64,000 nt of DNA from Maridesulfovibrio sp. (GTDB lineage Bacteria; Desulfobacterota; Desulfovibrionia; Desulfovibrionales; Desulfovibrionaceae). Below the pieces are notes generated by a model. It worked only from the letters and a program-made list of their open reading frames with translations, had not been told where the DNA came from and searched no databases. Location: assembly GCF_963676065.1 (NCBI RefSeq), contig NZ_OY780933.1, positions 3,016,122-3,080,121 of the forward strand. Reading direction: 5' to 3'. Position numbers and translations under genes: made by a program. Below are positions 26,260-35,657 of this stretch, piece by piece. Numbering within the stretch: the first letter of the stretch is position 1; the number at the start of each line of letters is the position of its first letter.

Positions 26260-29200
26260 TTAAAGTAGCGGTTCAAGTTTTTTACAAATAGAATCAAGTC
26301 CTTGAGAAATAGATACATTCTGGTCAAGGCGGATTTCAAGAGCTGCCGGCGGCTTTATTTTTGCTTTATCCCCCTGCTCTCCTATCCATGAAATAAGCTT
26401 TGCCGGATCTATCGGATTATTGTTTTCCTGCCAGGTCAGGATAACCCTTGTCGGGAACAGGTCAGCGCGGACTACCCCAAGCTTGGCCAGAGTCCTTTTG
26501 AGATATAAGACAGCAATAAAGTTTTCAACCTCTTCCGGAAAATGTCCGAAACGGTCCTTGATTTCTGCTGCCAATTCTTCAATCCCGGCTTCGCTCTCAG
26601 CAGATGACAGAGCGCGATAATAACGCAGTCTTTCCCTCGCATCGGGTACGAATTCTTCCGGAAGATGAGCTTTGAAGACAAAGTTCATCTCAGGATCACT
26701 GACTGTTCTTGAGTCGTCGCCCTTGATCCTCCTCACTTCTTCGTCCAGCATTTCAAGGAATAGATCAAGGCCAACTTTAGCCATCTGCCCGGACTGAACC
26801 TCACCGAGGATATTACCAGCTCCGCGTAAACGCAAATCTTCCATGGCGACTTTGAATCCGGCGCCGAGATAATCCAGCTGCAGGATAATCTGCATCCTGC
26901 GTTTGGCTTTTTCGGAAAGGGAATCAAGCGATGAAACCACAAAATATGCATATGCCTGACGGGTGCTGCGGCCTACCCTGCCACGCAGCTGGTAAAGCTG
27001 TCCAAGACCGAACATCTGAGCCTGATCAACAATCAGGGTATTGGCGTTGGGAAAATCCAAACCGGATTCAATAATTGCGGTGGCCACCAGAATATCCAGT
27101 TCCTTGTGCCAGAATTTATGAATGGTCTCTTCGAGATTTTTTTCGGTCATTTGGCCGTGAGCCATTCCGATTTTGGCATCGGGAGCGAGTTTTTTTACGA
27201 ATTCAACCACCCGCTCGAGTCCCTGCACGCGGTTATGAACCCAAAATATCTGGCCCCCGCGTTCAAGTTCACGGGCGACGACAGATGCGAGTATGGCTTC
27301 TTCCCGTTCGATAAGCGCAGTCTCCACCGGCTTACGGTCAACCGGCGGGGTCTCGATGGTACTCAGGCTGCGCACTCCGGAAAGTGAAAGTTGCAGCGTG
27401 CGTGGAATGGGAGTTGCCGTCAGCGTTAATGCATCAATATTTTTACGCATCTCCTTGATACGTTCCTTATGGCGAACACCGAAACGCTGCTCTTCATCAA
27501 GAATAAGCAGGCCGAGATTGGGGGCTTCCACATCCTTGGAAAGCACCCGGTGGGTTCCGATGAGAATATCAAGTTCACCGGAAGCCATTTGCTCTAATAC
27601 CCTTTTCTGGCTGGTTTTAGTCACAAAACGGCTGAGCATTCCTACGCTGACCGGAAAACCTTCCATGCGCTGTACAAAAGTTTGATAATGCTGTTCCGCA
27701 AGCACCGTTGTCGGGCAGAGCAGGACCACCTGCTTGCCATCCAGAACGGCTCTGAACGCGGCTCGCAGAGCTACTTCGGTCTTTCCGAATCCAACATCTC
27801 CGCAGACCAGACGGTCCATAGGTTCCGGGCTTTCCATATCGCGGAAAACATCCTGAATAGCCTTTTCCTGATCAGGGGTTTCTTCAAAACCGAAGGTGGA
27901 TTCAAATTCCCAATACATCTCATCAAGCGGACCGTAGGCGTAGCCTTTTGCAATTTTGCGGTAGGCGTACATTTCCACCAGTTCGCCGGCGATTTTTTCA
28001 ATTGCTTTACGGGCCTTTTCACGGGTCTTGGCCCAGCGTGCCCCGCCGAGTTTGTCCAAAACCGGGCAGGTACCCTCAGGTCCTTTAAATTTCTGGACCA
28101 GATTCAACCGGTCGACCGGTACGTAAAGCTTGTCTTCGGAATCGAAAAAAAGCAGCAGATAATCGTTTGCAACATCTCCTATATTCATATGATGCAATCC
28201 GCCGAATCGGGACAATCCATAATCGCGATGCACCAGCAGGTCATCAAGGAGCAGGTCTTCGTAACTGGTCATCCCCTCGAAGGCTTTATCCCTGCTGCGG
28301 GTTCCCTTTACGGCTTGCGGCTGGATTACATCCTCTCCCAGGATAACGGTCTGGTTCCATTCTAGTTCCATTCCTTGGCGCAATGGTGAAACAAGTGCGT
28401 AAAGCCCTTTGTTCAAAGGAGAATATTCAGTAGATATCGTTAATTGTTCCGGTTCGATGAGCGAAAGAAATTTCTTGCGTGAACGTTCTGTACGGAAGCT
28501 GAGCACAGTCTGAAACCGTTCACTTTTCCATTCTTTAAGAGCTGTTACAAGAGCCGCCCAAGGACGCTTGACCTGTTCCGGTTTCCAGAATAGGTCGCTG
28601 AAGGCGGTAATAGAGCGTTCTGAGAGATCGATCCCGTCTCTTTCCCTGCCGATAACAAGGTCTTCAAAAACAATCTGTCTTTCGTCGCGCCATGTTGCAC
28701 GTGCCTTCTCCTCATTCCAACAAACCACATGCATGGGCCATTTACAGCCGTTATGTGCTGCCTTATCCTGCAAAAAAGTTTTCCAGCCGTGTTCCTGATC
28801 CTGTAATTTGGACCGCAGATTAGAGGCGGACGAAAGCACATAGACCGATTTTTTAGGAAAGAAAGCTTTAAGATCAACTGCTTCAGGATAAAATAATCCC
28901 GGCCAGATCATACCGTCGGCATTTCCGGCCTTTTCAACCATCCGTGTATACCCTTCCGAGGAAATTTCACCGGTTTTTTTTAGCTGGGCCCAGAACGCAT
29001 CTGCTTCATTCACATTATTATCCGAAAGCATAGCCGGAGCTACAGGCAGCAGAGTAACTTCATCCAGATCAGCTTTGGAGCGTTGGGAAGCAGGATCGAA
29101 AAGGCGGATTTCCTCAAGGATATCACCGAAAAATTCAAGTCGTACGGGAAGATCGTATCCGGGAGCATAGATATCAAGAATATCTCCGCGCATGGACATT

Positions 29201-29709
29201 TCTCCATACCCGGAAACAAGTTTCGTCCTTGTGTATCCCCAGGTCACGGCTTGCTCCATGAGCATTTCCGGGGCCATCTCCTCGCCCTTGGAAAAAACAA
29301 TGTAGTTGTTCTCCAGAATTTCCGGGGATGGCCATTTGGGGAGCAGATTGTCGGCGGTCATCAGCACTGACTGCTTTCCCCCGCGGGTCAGGGCATGCAG
29401 CGCGGACCAGCGTTCAGCCCAATCGGACGCAGCTGGATTTTTGCTCAAATACGGAGGTAGAAAAACCCAGTCCCTTTCCCAAGCCGGGAAGACTTTACCC
29501 TTATTTTCAAGATCGTTGCGACTGAAAAGGGTCAGCAGGGCTTTCAATTCTGAATATTCGCGCGCCCCCGGTGCCACAAGCACTACCGATTCTCCCCCTG
29601 AATGAAGGGTGTGGGCGGTAAAAGCCTGCGTTCCATGACCGCTTTTGAAAATACGTATGTTTTTACCGCTTCCAGATGAAAAAGCGGAAAGCTGGGAAGG
29701 TAAGGACAA
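26260..29709 (-). CDS. mfd: Transcription-repair coupling factor Mfd
   Basis: ATP-driven translocase that removes RNA polymerase stalled at DNA lesions and recruits UvrA. 1149 residues, full length. The UvrB-homology N-terminus and RNA-polymerase-interaction domain (about 480-560, EDLLLDDLLVHRDYGLSRFGG) are followed by the helicase motor with Walker A CGDVGFGKTEVA (about 650), DEEQ box (LLILDEEQRFG, about 745) and GRVGR (about 905), then the TRCF C-terminal domain. It starts at TTG 29709 with GGAG upstream. It heads a minus-strand unit with two chaperones, RodZ-like and recO. Confidence 0.97.
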   Translation of the reverse strand: MSLPSQLSAFSSGSGKNIRIFKSGHGTQAFTAHTLHSGGESVVLVAPGAREYSELKALLTLFSRNDLENKGKVFPAWERDWVFLPPYLSKNPAASDWAERWSALHALTRGGKQSVLMTADNLLPKWPSPEILENNYIVFSKGEEMAPEMLMEQAVTWGYTRTKLVSGYGEMSMRGDILDIYAPGYDLPVRLEFFGDILEEIRLFDPASQRSKADLDEVTLLPVAPAMLSDNNVNEADAFWAQLKKTGEISSEGYTRMVEKAGNADGMIWPGLFYPEAVDLKAFFPKKSVYVLSSASNLRSKLQDQEHGWKTFLQDKAAHNGCKWPMHVVCWNEEKARATWRDERQIVFEDLVIGRERDGIDLSERSITAFSDLFWKPEQVKRPWAALVTALKEWKSERFQTVLSFRTERSRKKFLSLIEPEQLTISTEYSPLNKGLYALVSPLRQGMELEWNQTVILGEDVIQPQAVKGTRSRDKAFEGMTSYEDLLLDDLLVHRDYGLSRFGGLHHMNIGDVANDYLLLFFDSEDKLYVPVDRLNLVQKFKGPEGTCPVLDKLGGARWAKTREKARKAIEKIAGELVEMYAYRKIAKGYAYGPLDEMYWEFESTFGFEETPDQEKAIQDVFRDMESPEPMDRLVCGDVGFGKTEVALRAAFRAVLDGKQVVLLCPTTVLAEQHYQTFVQRMEGFPVSVGMLSRFVTKTSQKRVLEQMASGELDILIGTHRVLSKDVEAPNLGLLILDEEQRFGVRHKERIKEMRKNIDALTLTATPIPRTLQLSLSGVRSLSTIETPPVDRKPVETALIEREEAILASVVARELERGGQIFWVHNRVQGLERVVEFVKKLAPDAKIGMAHGQMTEKNLEETIHKFWHKELDILVATAIIESGLDFPNANTLIVDQAQMFGLGQLYQLRGRVGRSTRQAYAYFVVSSLDSLSEKAKRRMQIILQLDYLGAGFKVAMEDLRLRGAGNILGEVQSGQMAKVGLDLFLEMLDEEVRRIKGDDSRTVSDPEMNFVFKAHLPEEFVPDARERLRYYRALSSAESEAGIEELAAEIKDRFGHFPEEVENFIAVLYLKRTLAKLGVVRADLFPTRVILTWQENNNPIDPAKLISWIGEQGDKAKIKPPAALEIRLDQNVSISQGLDSICKKLEPLL

Positions 29710-29736
29710 TTTTGCTCCAAAAATTTATCAAAATTA

Positions 29737-29768
29737 AAGTCGTCCTCCACTTATGCGGAGGACGACTT
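29737..29768 (-). terminator. Terminator between cheW and mfd
   Basis: Perfect twelve-base stem AAGTCGTCCTCC / GGAGGACGACTT with an eight-base loop, followed on the minus strand by TTAATTTTG. It also has GTTTTTT on its plus side. Confidence 0.85.
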
Positions 29769-29829
29769 GTTTTTTGCAGAGAAATTGTGTCGTTGTCCAG
29801 TTTTAAAACCATGCTTGTAAATAACAGGC

Positions 29830-29847
29830 TTTTACCAGCTGGTAAAA
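29830..29847. promoter_or_regulatory. 18-bp perfect palindrome
   Basis: TTTTACCAGCTGGTAAAA is a perfect 18-base palindrome in the 187-base gap between cheW and mfd. It could be an operator for the mfd unit or a short hairpin at the end of the cheW message. Confidence 0.5.
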
Positions 29848-29896
29848 AACGGGCAATTCTAAGCGACCGAGCTGAAATATACGTTCTTTTAAAAGA

Positions 29897-30376
29897 TTAA
29901 ACCTGTGCCAATTGTTCCTGTTCCTCACCGGACAGAAGCCTGTTCAGGTCGAGTAGAATAAGAAGTCTATCTTCAAGTTTACCGACTCCGTTTATGTATT
30001 CTGACTCAAGGCCTGATACAACGGGCGGCGGCGGTTCAACCGTAGATGCTGGAATTCGCAGGACCTCGGAAACAGAATCCACCACAAAACCTACAATCAT
30101 ATCATTAATCTCGATTACGATTATTCTTGTATGTTGGTCATGCTCACGAAATTGCAGACCGAACTTACTTCTGAGATCAATAATAGGAATAACCTTTCCG
30201 CGAAGGTTGATTACTCCCTCAACGAACTGCGGCGCTCTGGGAACTTTGGTAATTTCCATGGTTCGGATGATCTCCTGAACCTTGAGAATATCCACACCGA
30301 ATTCTTCTTCGCCGATACTGAAGGTAACCAACTGGATCAGTTCCGCATCAAGCGTAGCTTTCTTACCTTCTTCCAT
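29897..30376 (-). CDS. cheW: Chemotaxis coupling protein CheW
   Basis: Adaptor linking chemoreceptors to the CheA kinase. 159 residues, one CheW domain (about 10-150). The conserved QLVTFSIGEEEFGVDILKVQEI, VPRAPQFVEGVINLRGKVIPIIDLRSKFGL and VDSVSEVLRIP are all present. A GGGGG stretch precedes ATG 30376. It is a single gene with its own promoter candidate and terminator. No cheA or receptor gene is adjacent, so it may serve arrays encoded elsewhere. Confidence 0.96.
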   Translation of the reverse strand: MEEGKKATLDAELIQLVTFSIGEEEFGVDILKVQEIIRTMEITKVPRAPQFVEGVINLRGKVIPIIDLRSKFGLQFREHDQHTRIIVIEINDMIVGFVVDSVSEVLRIPASTVEPPPPVVSGLESEYINGVGKLEDRLLILLDLNRLLSGEEQEQLAQV

Positions 30377-30467
30377 ATTTATCCCCCTGTTGTTTTTTAC
30401 AGTGGATGACCAAATGATTTGATCAATTTGAGTTTATTGAAAAACAATAAAATTCATAATTTATTTC

Positions 30468-30496
30468 ATATTATTATTCATCTGAAATATTTGCAA
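30468..30496 (-). promoter_or_regulatory. Candidate cheW promoter
   Basis: On the minus strand TTGCAA (30491-30496) and TAATAT (30468-30473), spaced 17 bases, in an AT-rich region about 90 bases before cheW. Confidence 0.4.
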
Positions 30497-30547
30497 GGTA
30501 ATCATGAAATTATAAAATAATTATAATGTTTTTTCTTGCCTCAGAAT

Positions 30548-30576
30548 TTGACTAGTGCCTTTTTAATGACTATCAG
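30548..30576 (+). promoter_or_regulatory. Candidate promoter for the 71-aa protein gene
   Basis: TTGACT (30548-30553) and TATCAG (30571-30576), spaced 17 bases, 46 bases before the start codon. Confidence 0.45.
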
Positions 30577-30622
30577 TGTTTTTGAATAGCAAAAAGCGAA
30601 GCTCAGGAGGGTATGGACTCGC

Positions 30623-30838
30623 ATGGCTCAGTTTTCCCCGACAGATAATATTACATTGGAAGACCAGATTAAATCTCTAGCAAATGAAGAACTGCTCGAC
30701 TTTTGGGAAGAAACACAGTTTCTGGCCAAAGTGCTGGAGCAGGATAATCAGGATAATGTTCAGTACAGCCCGGAGTATGAGAGATTGATCCTGCAGGAGC
30801 TACAACTTAGATCATCAATGAAAACTTTGGATCCATAA
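30623..30838 (+). CDS. Small acidic protein of unknown function (71 aa)
   Basis: I do not recognise it. The gene is supported by a strong AGGAGGG ribosome-binding site 11 bases before ATG 30623, a promoter candidate and a perfect terminator right after the stop. The product is soluble, mostly helical in appearance, very acidic and Gln/Glu/Leu-rich, without Cys. It includes LANEELLDFWEETQFLAKVLEQ and SPEYERLILQELQLRSS. This could be a helical-bundle adaptor or a protein-binding regulator. It stands alone between the divergent cheW and convergent ugd, so context gives no function. Confidence 0.65.
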   Translation: MAQFSPTDNITLEDQIKSLANEELLDFWEETQFLAKVLEQDNQDNVQYSPEYERLILQELQLRSSMKTLDP

Positions 30839-30844
30839 AAAAAA

Positions 30845-30869
30845 GGCCCGCATATGCGGGCCTTTTTTT
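30845..30869. terminator. Bidirectional terminator between the 71-aa gene and ugd
   Basis: GGCCCGCATATGCGGGCC is a perfect palindromic stem flanked by A and T runs. Confidence 0.9.
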
Positions 30870-30883
30870 AATATCAGTCAGAA

Positions 30884-32230
30884 CTAGCCTTCGATCCCTA
30901 CCGGCCGGCGGCCAACACAGAAGTATGCAAATCCGCAACTTCCGAGATATTCAGGCTCATAAAGATTTCTACCGTCAAAAATGAGCGGAGCTTTGAGCAA
31001 ATCCTTTACCTGTTTAAAATCAGGATTACGGAACTGGTTCCAGTCGGTAACAACAGCAAGGGCGTCGGCATCTTCAAGGACGTCATACTGGCTGTGGACA
31101 ATCTCCACCAGATCATTATCACGAAGGATTTCCGCCGCTTTTGTGTGGGCGACCGGATCAAAGGCCTTGATTCTCATACCTGCGGAAGTAAGTTCTTCAA
31201 TAATAGAAAGAGCTGAGGATTCACGCATGTCGTCAGTATTGGCTTTAAAGGCAAGCCCCCATATTGCAAGGGTTTTTCCCTTTACTCCACCCTGAGGTTC
31301 AAAATAGTCCAGAATTTTTCGGGAAAGCATTTTTTTCTGGCGGTTGTTGACGGAATCAACAGCCTCAATGAGCTCGGGCTGTGCCCCTACTTCTTTGGCT
31401 GTGTTGATCAAGGCTTTCACATCTTTGGGGAAGCATGATCCACCGTAACCTACGCCGGGATATATAAAATAGTAGCCGATGCGGTGGTCGGAACCTATTC
31501 CGAGACGTACTTCACGTACATTGGCCCCAACTTTTTCGCAGATGCCGGACATTTCGTTGATAAAAGAAATTTTAGTTGCCAGCATGCAGTTCGCGGCATA
31601 TTTGGTCATTTCCGCACTTCTGGTGCCCATAAAAATAAGTTTTTCACGGCTACGTGCATAAGGTGCGTAAAGAGTTTCAAATGCCTTGCGGGTATCTTCT
31701 CTTTCAGTACCTACCACAACCCGGTCGGGCTTCATGAAATCGCTGACCGCATCCCCTTCTTTAAGGAATTCAGGATTGGAAGCCACGTCGAAATCAATAT
31801 CCAGTCCACGTTTTTCCAGCTCTTCCTTGATAATAGACCGGACTTTGTCCGCAGTTCCTACGGGCACGGTGGATTTATCAACCACGATTTTAGGTTCAGA
31901 TATATTTTGCCCGATCTGGCTGGCTACAGTTTCAACGTAGCTAAGGTCACAGCTACCGTCAGAGCCACATGGTGTACCCACGCAAATGAAAATAAAATTT
32001 GCGTTTTCCAGCCCTTCTTTAAGGTCAGTGGTAAAGAAAAGTCTTTTATCTTCGTAGTTACGTTTGACAAGGACATCAAGGCCCGGCTCGAAAATATGTA
32101 TTTTACCCTGTTTGAGGGTTTCAACAACATCGGGGTTAACATCCACGCACCAGACATGGTTTCCCATTTCAGCGAAACACGCCGCACTGACCAGACCTAC
32201 ATATCCGGTCCCTACAATACAAATGTTCAT
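30884..32230 (-). CDS. ugd: UDP-glucose 6-dehydrogenase
   Basis: Oxidises UDP-glucose to UDP-glucuronate with two NAD+, supplying precursors for capsule, exopolysaccharide or LPS. 448 residues. N-terminal NAD motif CIVGTGYVGLVSAACFAE (4-21), GTPCGSDGSCDLSYVE (about 85-100), FLKEGDAVSDF (about 160), catalytic Cys in GYGGSCFPKDVKAL (about 260), and a C-terminal Rossmann domain with AFKANTDDMRESSAL. It is a single gene convergent with the 71-aa gene. No other nucleotide-sugar gene lies alongside. Confidence 0.96.
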   Translation of the reverse strand: MNICIVGTGYVGLVSAACFAEMGNHVWCVDVNPDVVETLKQGKIHIFEPGLDVLVKRNYEDKRLFFTTDLKEGLENANFIFICVGTPCGSDGSCDLSYVETVASQIGQNISEPKIVVDKSTVPVGTADKVRSIIKEELEKRGLDIDFDVASNPEFLKEGDAVSDFMKPDRVVVGTEREDTRKAFETLYAPYARSREKLIFMGTRSAEMTKYAANCMLATKISFINEMSGICEKVGANVREVRLGIGSDHRIGYYFIYPGVGYGGSCFPKDVKALINTAKEVGAQPELIEAVDSVNNRQKKMLSRKILDYFEPQGGVKGKTLAIWGLAFKANTDDMRESSALSIIEELTSAGMRIKAFDPVAHTKAAEILRDNDLVEIVHSQYDVLEDADALAVVTDWNQFRNPDFKQVKDLLKAPLIFDGRNLYEPEYLGSCGFAYFCVGRRPVGIEG

Positions 32231-32378
32231 TAGCTGTTCTCTCGTTTATTTATTGCGTTTTAATTTTATAATTAGCTGGCATAATTTTTATTGCCGGGCT
32301 TACGTTCGATTGATCCTAGAGCGGATAACGCCATAATGTTTTTAATGTCAACTCCAGCCTGTCACAAAGATATGACGG

Positions 32379-32407
32379 TTGCCATCAAACTCCATTAACT
32401 ATATTGT
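32379..32407 (+). promoter_or_regulatory. Candidate pdxJ promoter
   Basis: TTGCCA (32379-32384) and TATTGT (32402-32407), spaced 17 bases, 63 bases before pdxJ in the 240-base divergent gap; nothing else is evident in that gap. Confidence 0.45.
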
Positions 32408-32470
32408 GCTGTTAGCAAGCTGAGACACGGCTTTTATAAAAAACGTTACCATTTATCGGAGGATATAATA

Positions 32471-33196
32471 ATGCCTTTATTAAGCGTCAATGTCGATCAT
32501 GTGGCCACACTGAGGCAGGCCCGTCTTGGAATTGAGCCGGACCCGATCACTGCCGCCGCAATGTGCGAACTGGCAGGAGCCGCCGGAATCATTATGCATC
32601 TTCGCGAAGATCGCCGGCACGTTCAGGACAGGGATATCGACCTGATCAGTAAAACAATCCAGACCGATTTTCATTTTGAAATGGCCGCAACCGACGAAAT
32701 GCAGCGCATTGCCCTTGATATTGTCCCTGCCACGGTCTGCCTTGTACCTGAAAAACGTGAAGAGCTTACCACTGAGGGCGGCCTGAACTGCATCGGTCAG
32801 GAAAAAAGACTGATTGAATATTTAGCCCCCCTGCACGAAAAAGAAGTTGGTTCCAGTCTTTTTATAGATGCCGACCCGGACCAGATCAAAGCCGCTAAAG
32901 CTATCGGCGCTGAATACATCGAAATCCACACCGGTCATTTTGCTGATGCAACCGGACGGGCAGAACGTAAAAACGAACTCTCCCGCATCATCGACGGCAT
33001 CAAAATGGCTCAGGATCTCGGCCTGAAGGTTAATCTCGGGCACGGCCTGAATTATGTAAATATTCTCGATTTCGCGGATGTTCCCGGAATTTGTGAGTAT
33101 TCTATTGGCCATTCCATCATGGCCCGTGCCATCTACGTTGGTATTGATCGCGCTGTCCGCGATATGGTTGAAATAGTTAGAAACTTTGTTGACTAA
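32471..33196 (+). CDS. pdxJ: Pyridoxine 5'-phosphate synthase
   Basis: Condenses 3-amino-2-oxopropyl phosphate with 1-deoxyxylulose 5-phosphate to pyridoxine phosphate, in the DXP-dependent vitamin B6 route. 241 residues, TIM barrel. The N-terminal [28 protein letters not shown] (about 44-54), [15 protein letters not shown] (about 90-105) and GHGLNYVN (about 190) match PdxJ. GGAGG precedes ATG 32471. The next gene, acpS, starts three bases after its stop, an arrangement also found in enteric bacteria. Confidence 0.97.
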   Translation: MPLLSVNVDHVATLRQARLGIEPDPITAAAMCELAGAAGIIMHLREDRRHVQDRDIDLISKTIQTDFHFEMAATDEMQRIALDIVPATVCLVPEKREELTTEGGLNCIGQEKRLIEYLAPLHEKEVGSSLFIDADPDQIKAAKAIGAEYIEIHTGHFADATGRAERKNELSRIIDGIKMAQDLGLKVNLGHGLNYVNILDFADVPGICEYSIGHSIMARAIYVGIDRAVRDMVEIVRNFVD

Positions 33197-33199
33197 TCC

Positions 33200-33574
33200 A
33201 TGATCATCGGACTTGGCATAGATATAACCGAACTTGACCGTATAGAGCGTTCACTAAAAAAATTTGGTGAACGCTTTGCACAGAAGATTCTTACATCTAA
33301 AGAAATGGAACTTATGCCGGAAAAGAATCCCGTTCCATATGTTGCCGCACGTTTTGCCGCCAAAGAAGCCGCGGTAAAGGCTCTCGGGACAGGATTTTCC
33401 ATCGGGATAACATTTCACACAATAGAAATCACCCGCATGGATTCCGGCGCACCGTTACTTAGCTTTTTAGGTAAAGCTCTTGAGCGCAGCCAAGAAATGG
33501 GTGTACAAGGAATTCACCTCTCGATCACTCATGGTCGAGATACCGCAGCAGCGGTGGTTGTGCTCGAAAAATAA
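33200..33574 (+). CDS. acpS: Holo-[acyl-carrier-protein] synthase
   Basis: Transfers 4'-phosphopantetheine from CoA to acyl carrier protein, needed for fatty-acid synthesis. 124 residues. GLGIDITELDRIE at 4-16 holds the metal-binding Asp, and FAAKEAAVKALGTGF (about 51-65) the catalytic Glu/Lys. The C-terminal SITHGRDTAAAVVVLE completes the fold. It is translationally linked to pdxJ. Confidence 0.95.
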   Translation: MIIGLGIDITELDRIERSLKKFGERFAQKILTSKEMELMPEKNPVPYVAARFAAKEAAVKALGTGFSIGITFHTIEITRMDSGAPLLSFLGKALERSQEMGVQGIHLSITHGRDTAAAVVVLEK

Positions 33575-33676
33575 ATACACGGAGAAGTCCGGATAAAAGT
33601 TTCGTGATTCTTAACCCCATTTTGCTAAAAGAGTTTAAAGCCACCGGCAAGGCCGCCGGAAGCAAAAGGAGGCCAT

Positions 33677-35212
33677 ATGTTCTCTCCTCTTCCTACTCCC
33701 GCAGAAATGTCCAATTGGGACAAGGTCACCATCAATGAAATCGGAATCAAAGGCGAAATCCTTATGGAGAACGCCGGACGTGAGGCTGTTTTCGCCCTTC
33801 TTAAAGGCTATGGATATGTGGCCGGTAAAAAAATTCTGATTATTGCCGGATCAGGTAATAACGGCGGTGACGGTTTTGTTATGGGCCGGATTCTCGCCGA
33901 TATGGGAGCGGAAGTTCTTATCCTGCATACATCGCCCAAGAGCAGTTACAAGGGTGACGCAGCCTATATGCTCAAAGTCGCCGTGCGGCTGGGCGTAAAT
34001 GTTAAGTTTTTCCGGGCTACGGAAAAGATTATGCTGCCGGAATCGGATATCATTATTGATGCCCTGCTCGGTACCGGATTTTCAGGTGAATTGAGACCTT
34101 TTGCCCAGTCGATAGTTGAGGCAGTGAACCTAGCAAAGAGCAGCTTCATTTTCGCGGTGGATATCCCTTCTGGTCTGAACGGGTTAACCGGTCTTCCGCA
34201 GCCTGTCGCTGTAAAGGCGCACATGACGGTCACTTTTGAAGAAGCCAAAATCGGCCTTGCATTGCCTCAGGCAGACGCATACACTGGCTGCTTAGTGGTC
34301 ACTCACATTGGCATTCCCAATGAAGTTAAATACAAATATCCGGCCACGCACCGGTTGATCACAGATCAGGCGCTCGATTATATCCCGACACCTTCACCGA
34401 CAATGCATAAAGGCAGTTCCGGTCATATATTGCTGGTGGGCGCTTCAAAGGGTCTTACCGGAGCGTTGCATCTGGCGGGAATTTCTGCCCTGCGTGCCGG
34501 AGCCGGTCTGGTAACAATGGCCTGTCCTGACGGAATTGCTTCTGAAGTGAAAGGAGGCAGGCCGGAATTGATGACAAAAGGTCTTGGTAGCGGTGATCAA
34601 TGGAATGATCAGATGATCGCGGAACTGCTGCCGGAACTTGAAAAATATGACGCGTTGGTTATCGGACCGGGACTGGGACGTGACAAAGGCGCTCTGGATC
34701 TGGTTTCGGCCATTGTAAAAAGCAATCATCCCCCTGCTGTCTACGATGCTGATGCCCTTTACGCTTTAGCCGAACGCCCCGAACTTATTGAAATAATATC
34801 TGATAATTCGATACTTACACCTCACCCCGGGGAAATGGCTAGAATGATCGCAAGCACTATTCCCGAAGTGGAAGCAGATCGCATCGGCACTGCCCTTAAA
34901 TTTTCCGAAAAGAGCAGAACCCTGCTGGTTCTTAAAGGTGCCGGAACTATTATAGCTGCGCCTGACGGCCAGATCGCGGTATCCCCTATTTCCGCCCCCA
35001 ACCTTGCCGCTGCGGGGTCCGGGGATATTCTTGCCGGGGTGTGCGGAGCTTTACTGTCTAGGGGAATTCATCCTATGCAAAGCGCTTGTATAGGGGTATA
35101 CTGGCATGGACTGGCAGGACAGCATCTGGCTGAAAAATTTCCGTATCGTGGAAATATCGCAACTGAAATAGCGGAAGCGCTCCCTCAAGTGCTCAAGGAG
35201 GAATTATGCTGA
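33677..35212 (+). CDS. nnrD: Bifunctional NAD(P)HX epimerase/dehydratase
   Basis: Repairs hydrated NAD(P)H. The N-terminal YjeF_N/NnrE domain (about 1-215, with AGSGNNGGDGFVMGR at about 55-70) epimerises NAD(P)HX. The C-terminal ribokinase-like NnrD domain (about 225-510, with GPGLGRDKGALDLV, LTPHPGEMARM and AAAGSGDILAGVCGAL) dehydrates the S-form using ADP or ATP. 511 residues, the normal length of the fused form. AGGAGG precedes ATG 33677. Its last bases overlap the start of the CBS-domain gene. Confidence 0.95.
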   Translation: MFSPLPTPAEMSNWDKVTINEIGIKGEILMENAGREAVFALLKGYGYVAGKKILIIAGSGNNGGDGFVMGRILADMGAEVLILHTSPKSSYKGDAAYMLKVAVRLGVNVKFFRATEKIMLPESDIIIDALLGTGFSGELRPFAQSIVEAVNLAKSSFIFAVDIPSGLNGLTGLPQPVAVKAHMTVTFEEAKIGLALPQADAYTGCLVVTHIGIPNEVKYKYPATHRLITDQALDYIPTPSPTMHKGSSGHILLVGASKGLTGALHLAGISALRAGAGLVTMACPDGIASEVKGGRPELMTKGLGSGDQWNDQMIAELLPELEKYDALVIGPGLGRDKGALDLVSAIVKSNHPPAVYDADALYALAERPELIEIISDNSILTPHPGEMARMIASTIPEVEADRIGTALKFSEKSRTLLVLKGAGTIIAAPDGQIAVSPISAPNLAAAGSGDILAGVCGALLSRGIHPMQSACIGVYWHGLAGQHLAEKFPYRGNIATEIAEALPQVLKEELC

Positions 35213-35655
35213 AAGCAAAGGACATCATGACTTCCGGTGCTCTGACCCTCAAACCTGAGACTGATGTTGCAACTGCAGCCCAACTCATGCTTGAAAAACA
35301 TTTAAACGGTCTTCCTGTTGTTGATCAGGATGGAAAATTGATAGGCGTTCTTTGCCAGAGTGATCTTGTCGCTCAGCAGAAAAGTATTTCAATGCCTTCC
35401 CTGTTCACTATTCTGGATGGTTTTATTTCTTTTTCCTCCAATGAGGAGCTTGAAAAAGAAGTGAACAAGATCGTAGCTACAAAAGTGGAGCATGCAATGA
35501 CTCCAAACCCTGTAACCATTGAACCTGACACAAGTATCGAAAAAGTTGCCGATCTTATGGTAGAGAAAAAATTCTATACCCTGCCTGTAATTGAAGACGG
35601 CAAGCTGATCGGTGTTGTCGGTAAAGAAGACGTCTTAAAGGTTTTAGCTAAGTAA
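35206..35655 (+). CDS. CBS-pair protein
   Basis: 149 residues made of two CBS motifs (about 1-60 and 85-149) joined by a helical insert (about 62-85), a Bateman module without any attached enzyme. Such free CBS pairs bind adenosine nucleotides and regulate partners. AAGGAGG precedes ATG 35206, which overlaps the nnrD stop, so translation is coupled. The tight link to NAD(P)HX repair hints at sensing of adenine or pyridine nucleotides, which is inference. The next gene, tsaE, follows after two bases. Confidence 0.88.
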   Translation: MLKAKDIMTSGALTLKPETDVATAAQLMLEKHLNGLPVVDQDGKLIGVLCQSDLVAQQKSISMPSLFTILDGFISFSSNEELEKEVNKIVATKVEHAMTPNPVTIEPDTSIEKVADLMVEKKFYTLPVIEDGKLIGVVGKEDVLKVLAK

Positions 35656-35657
35656 AA

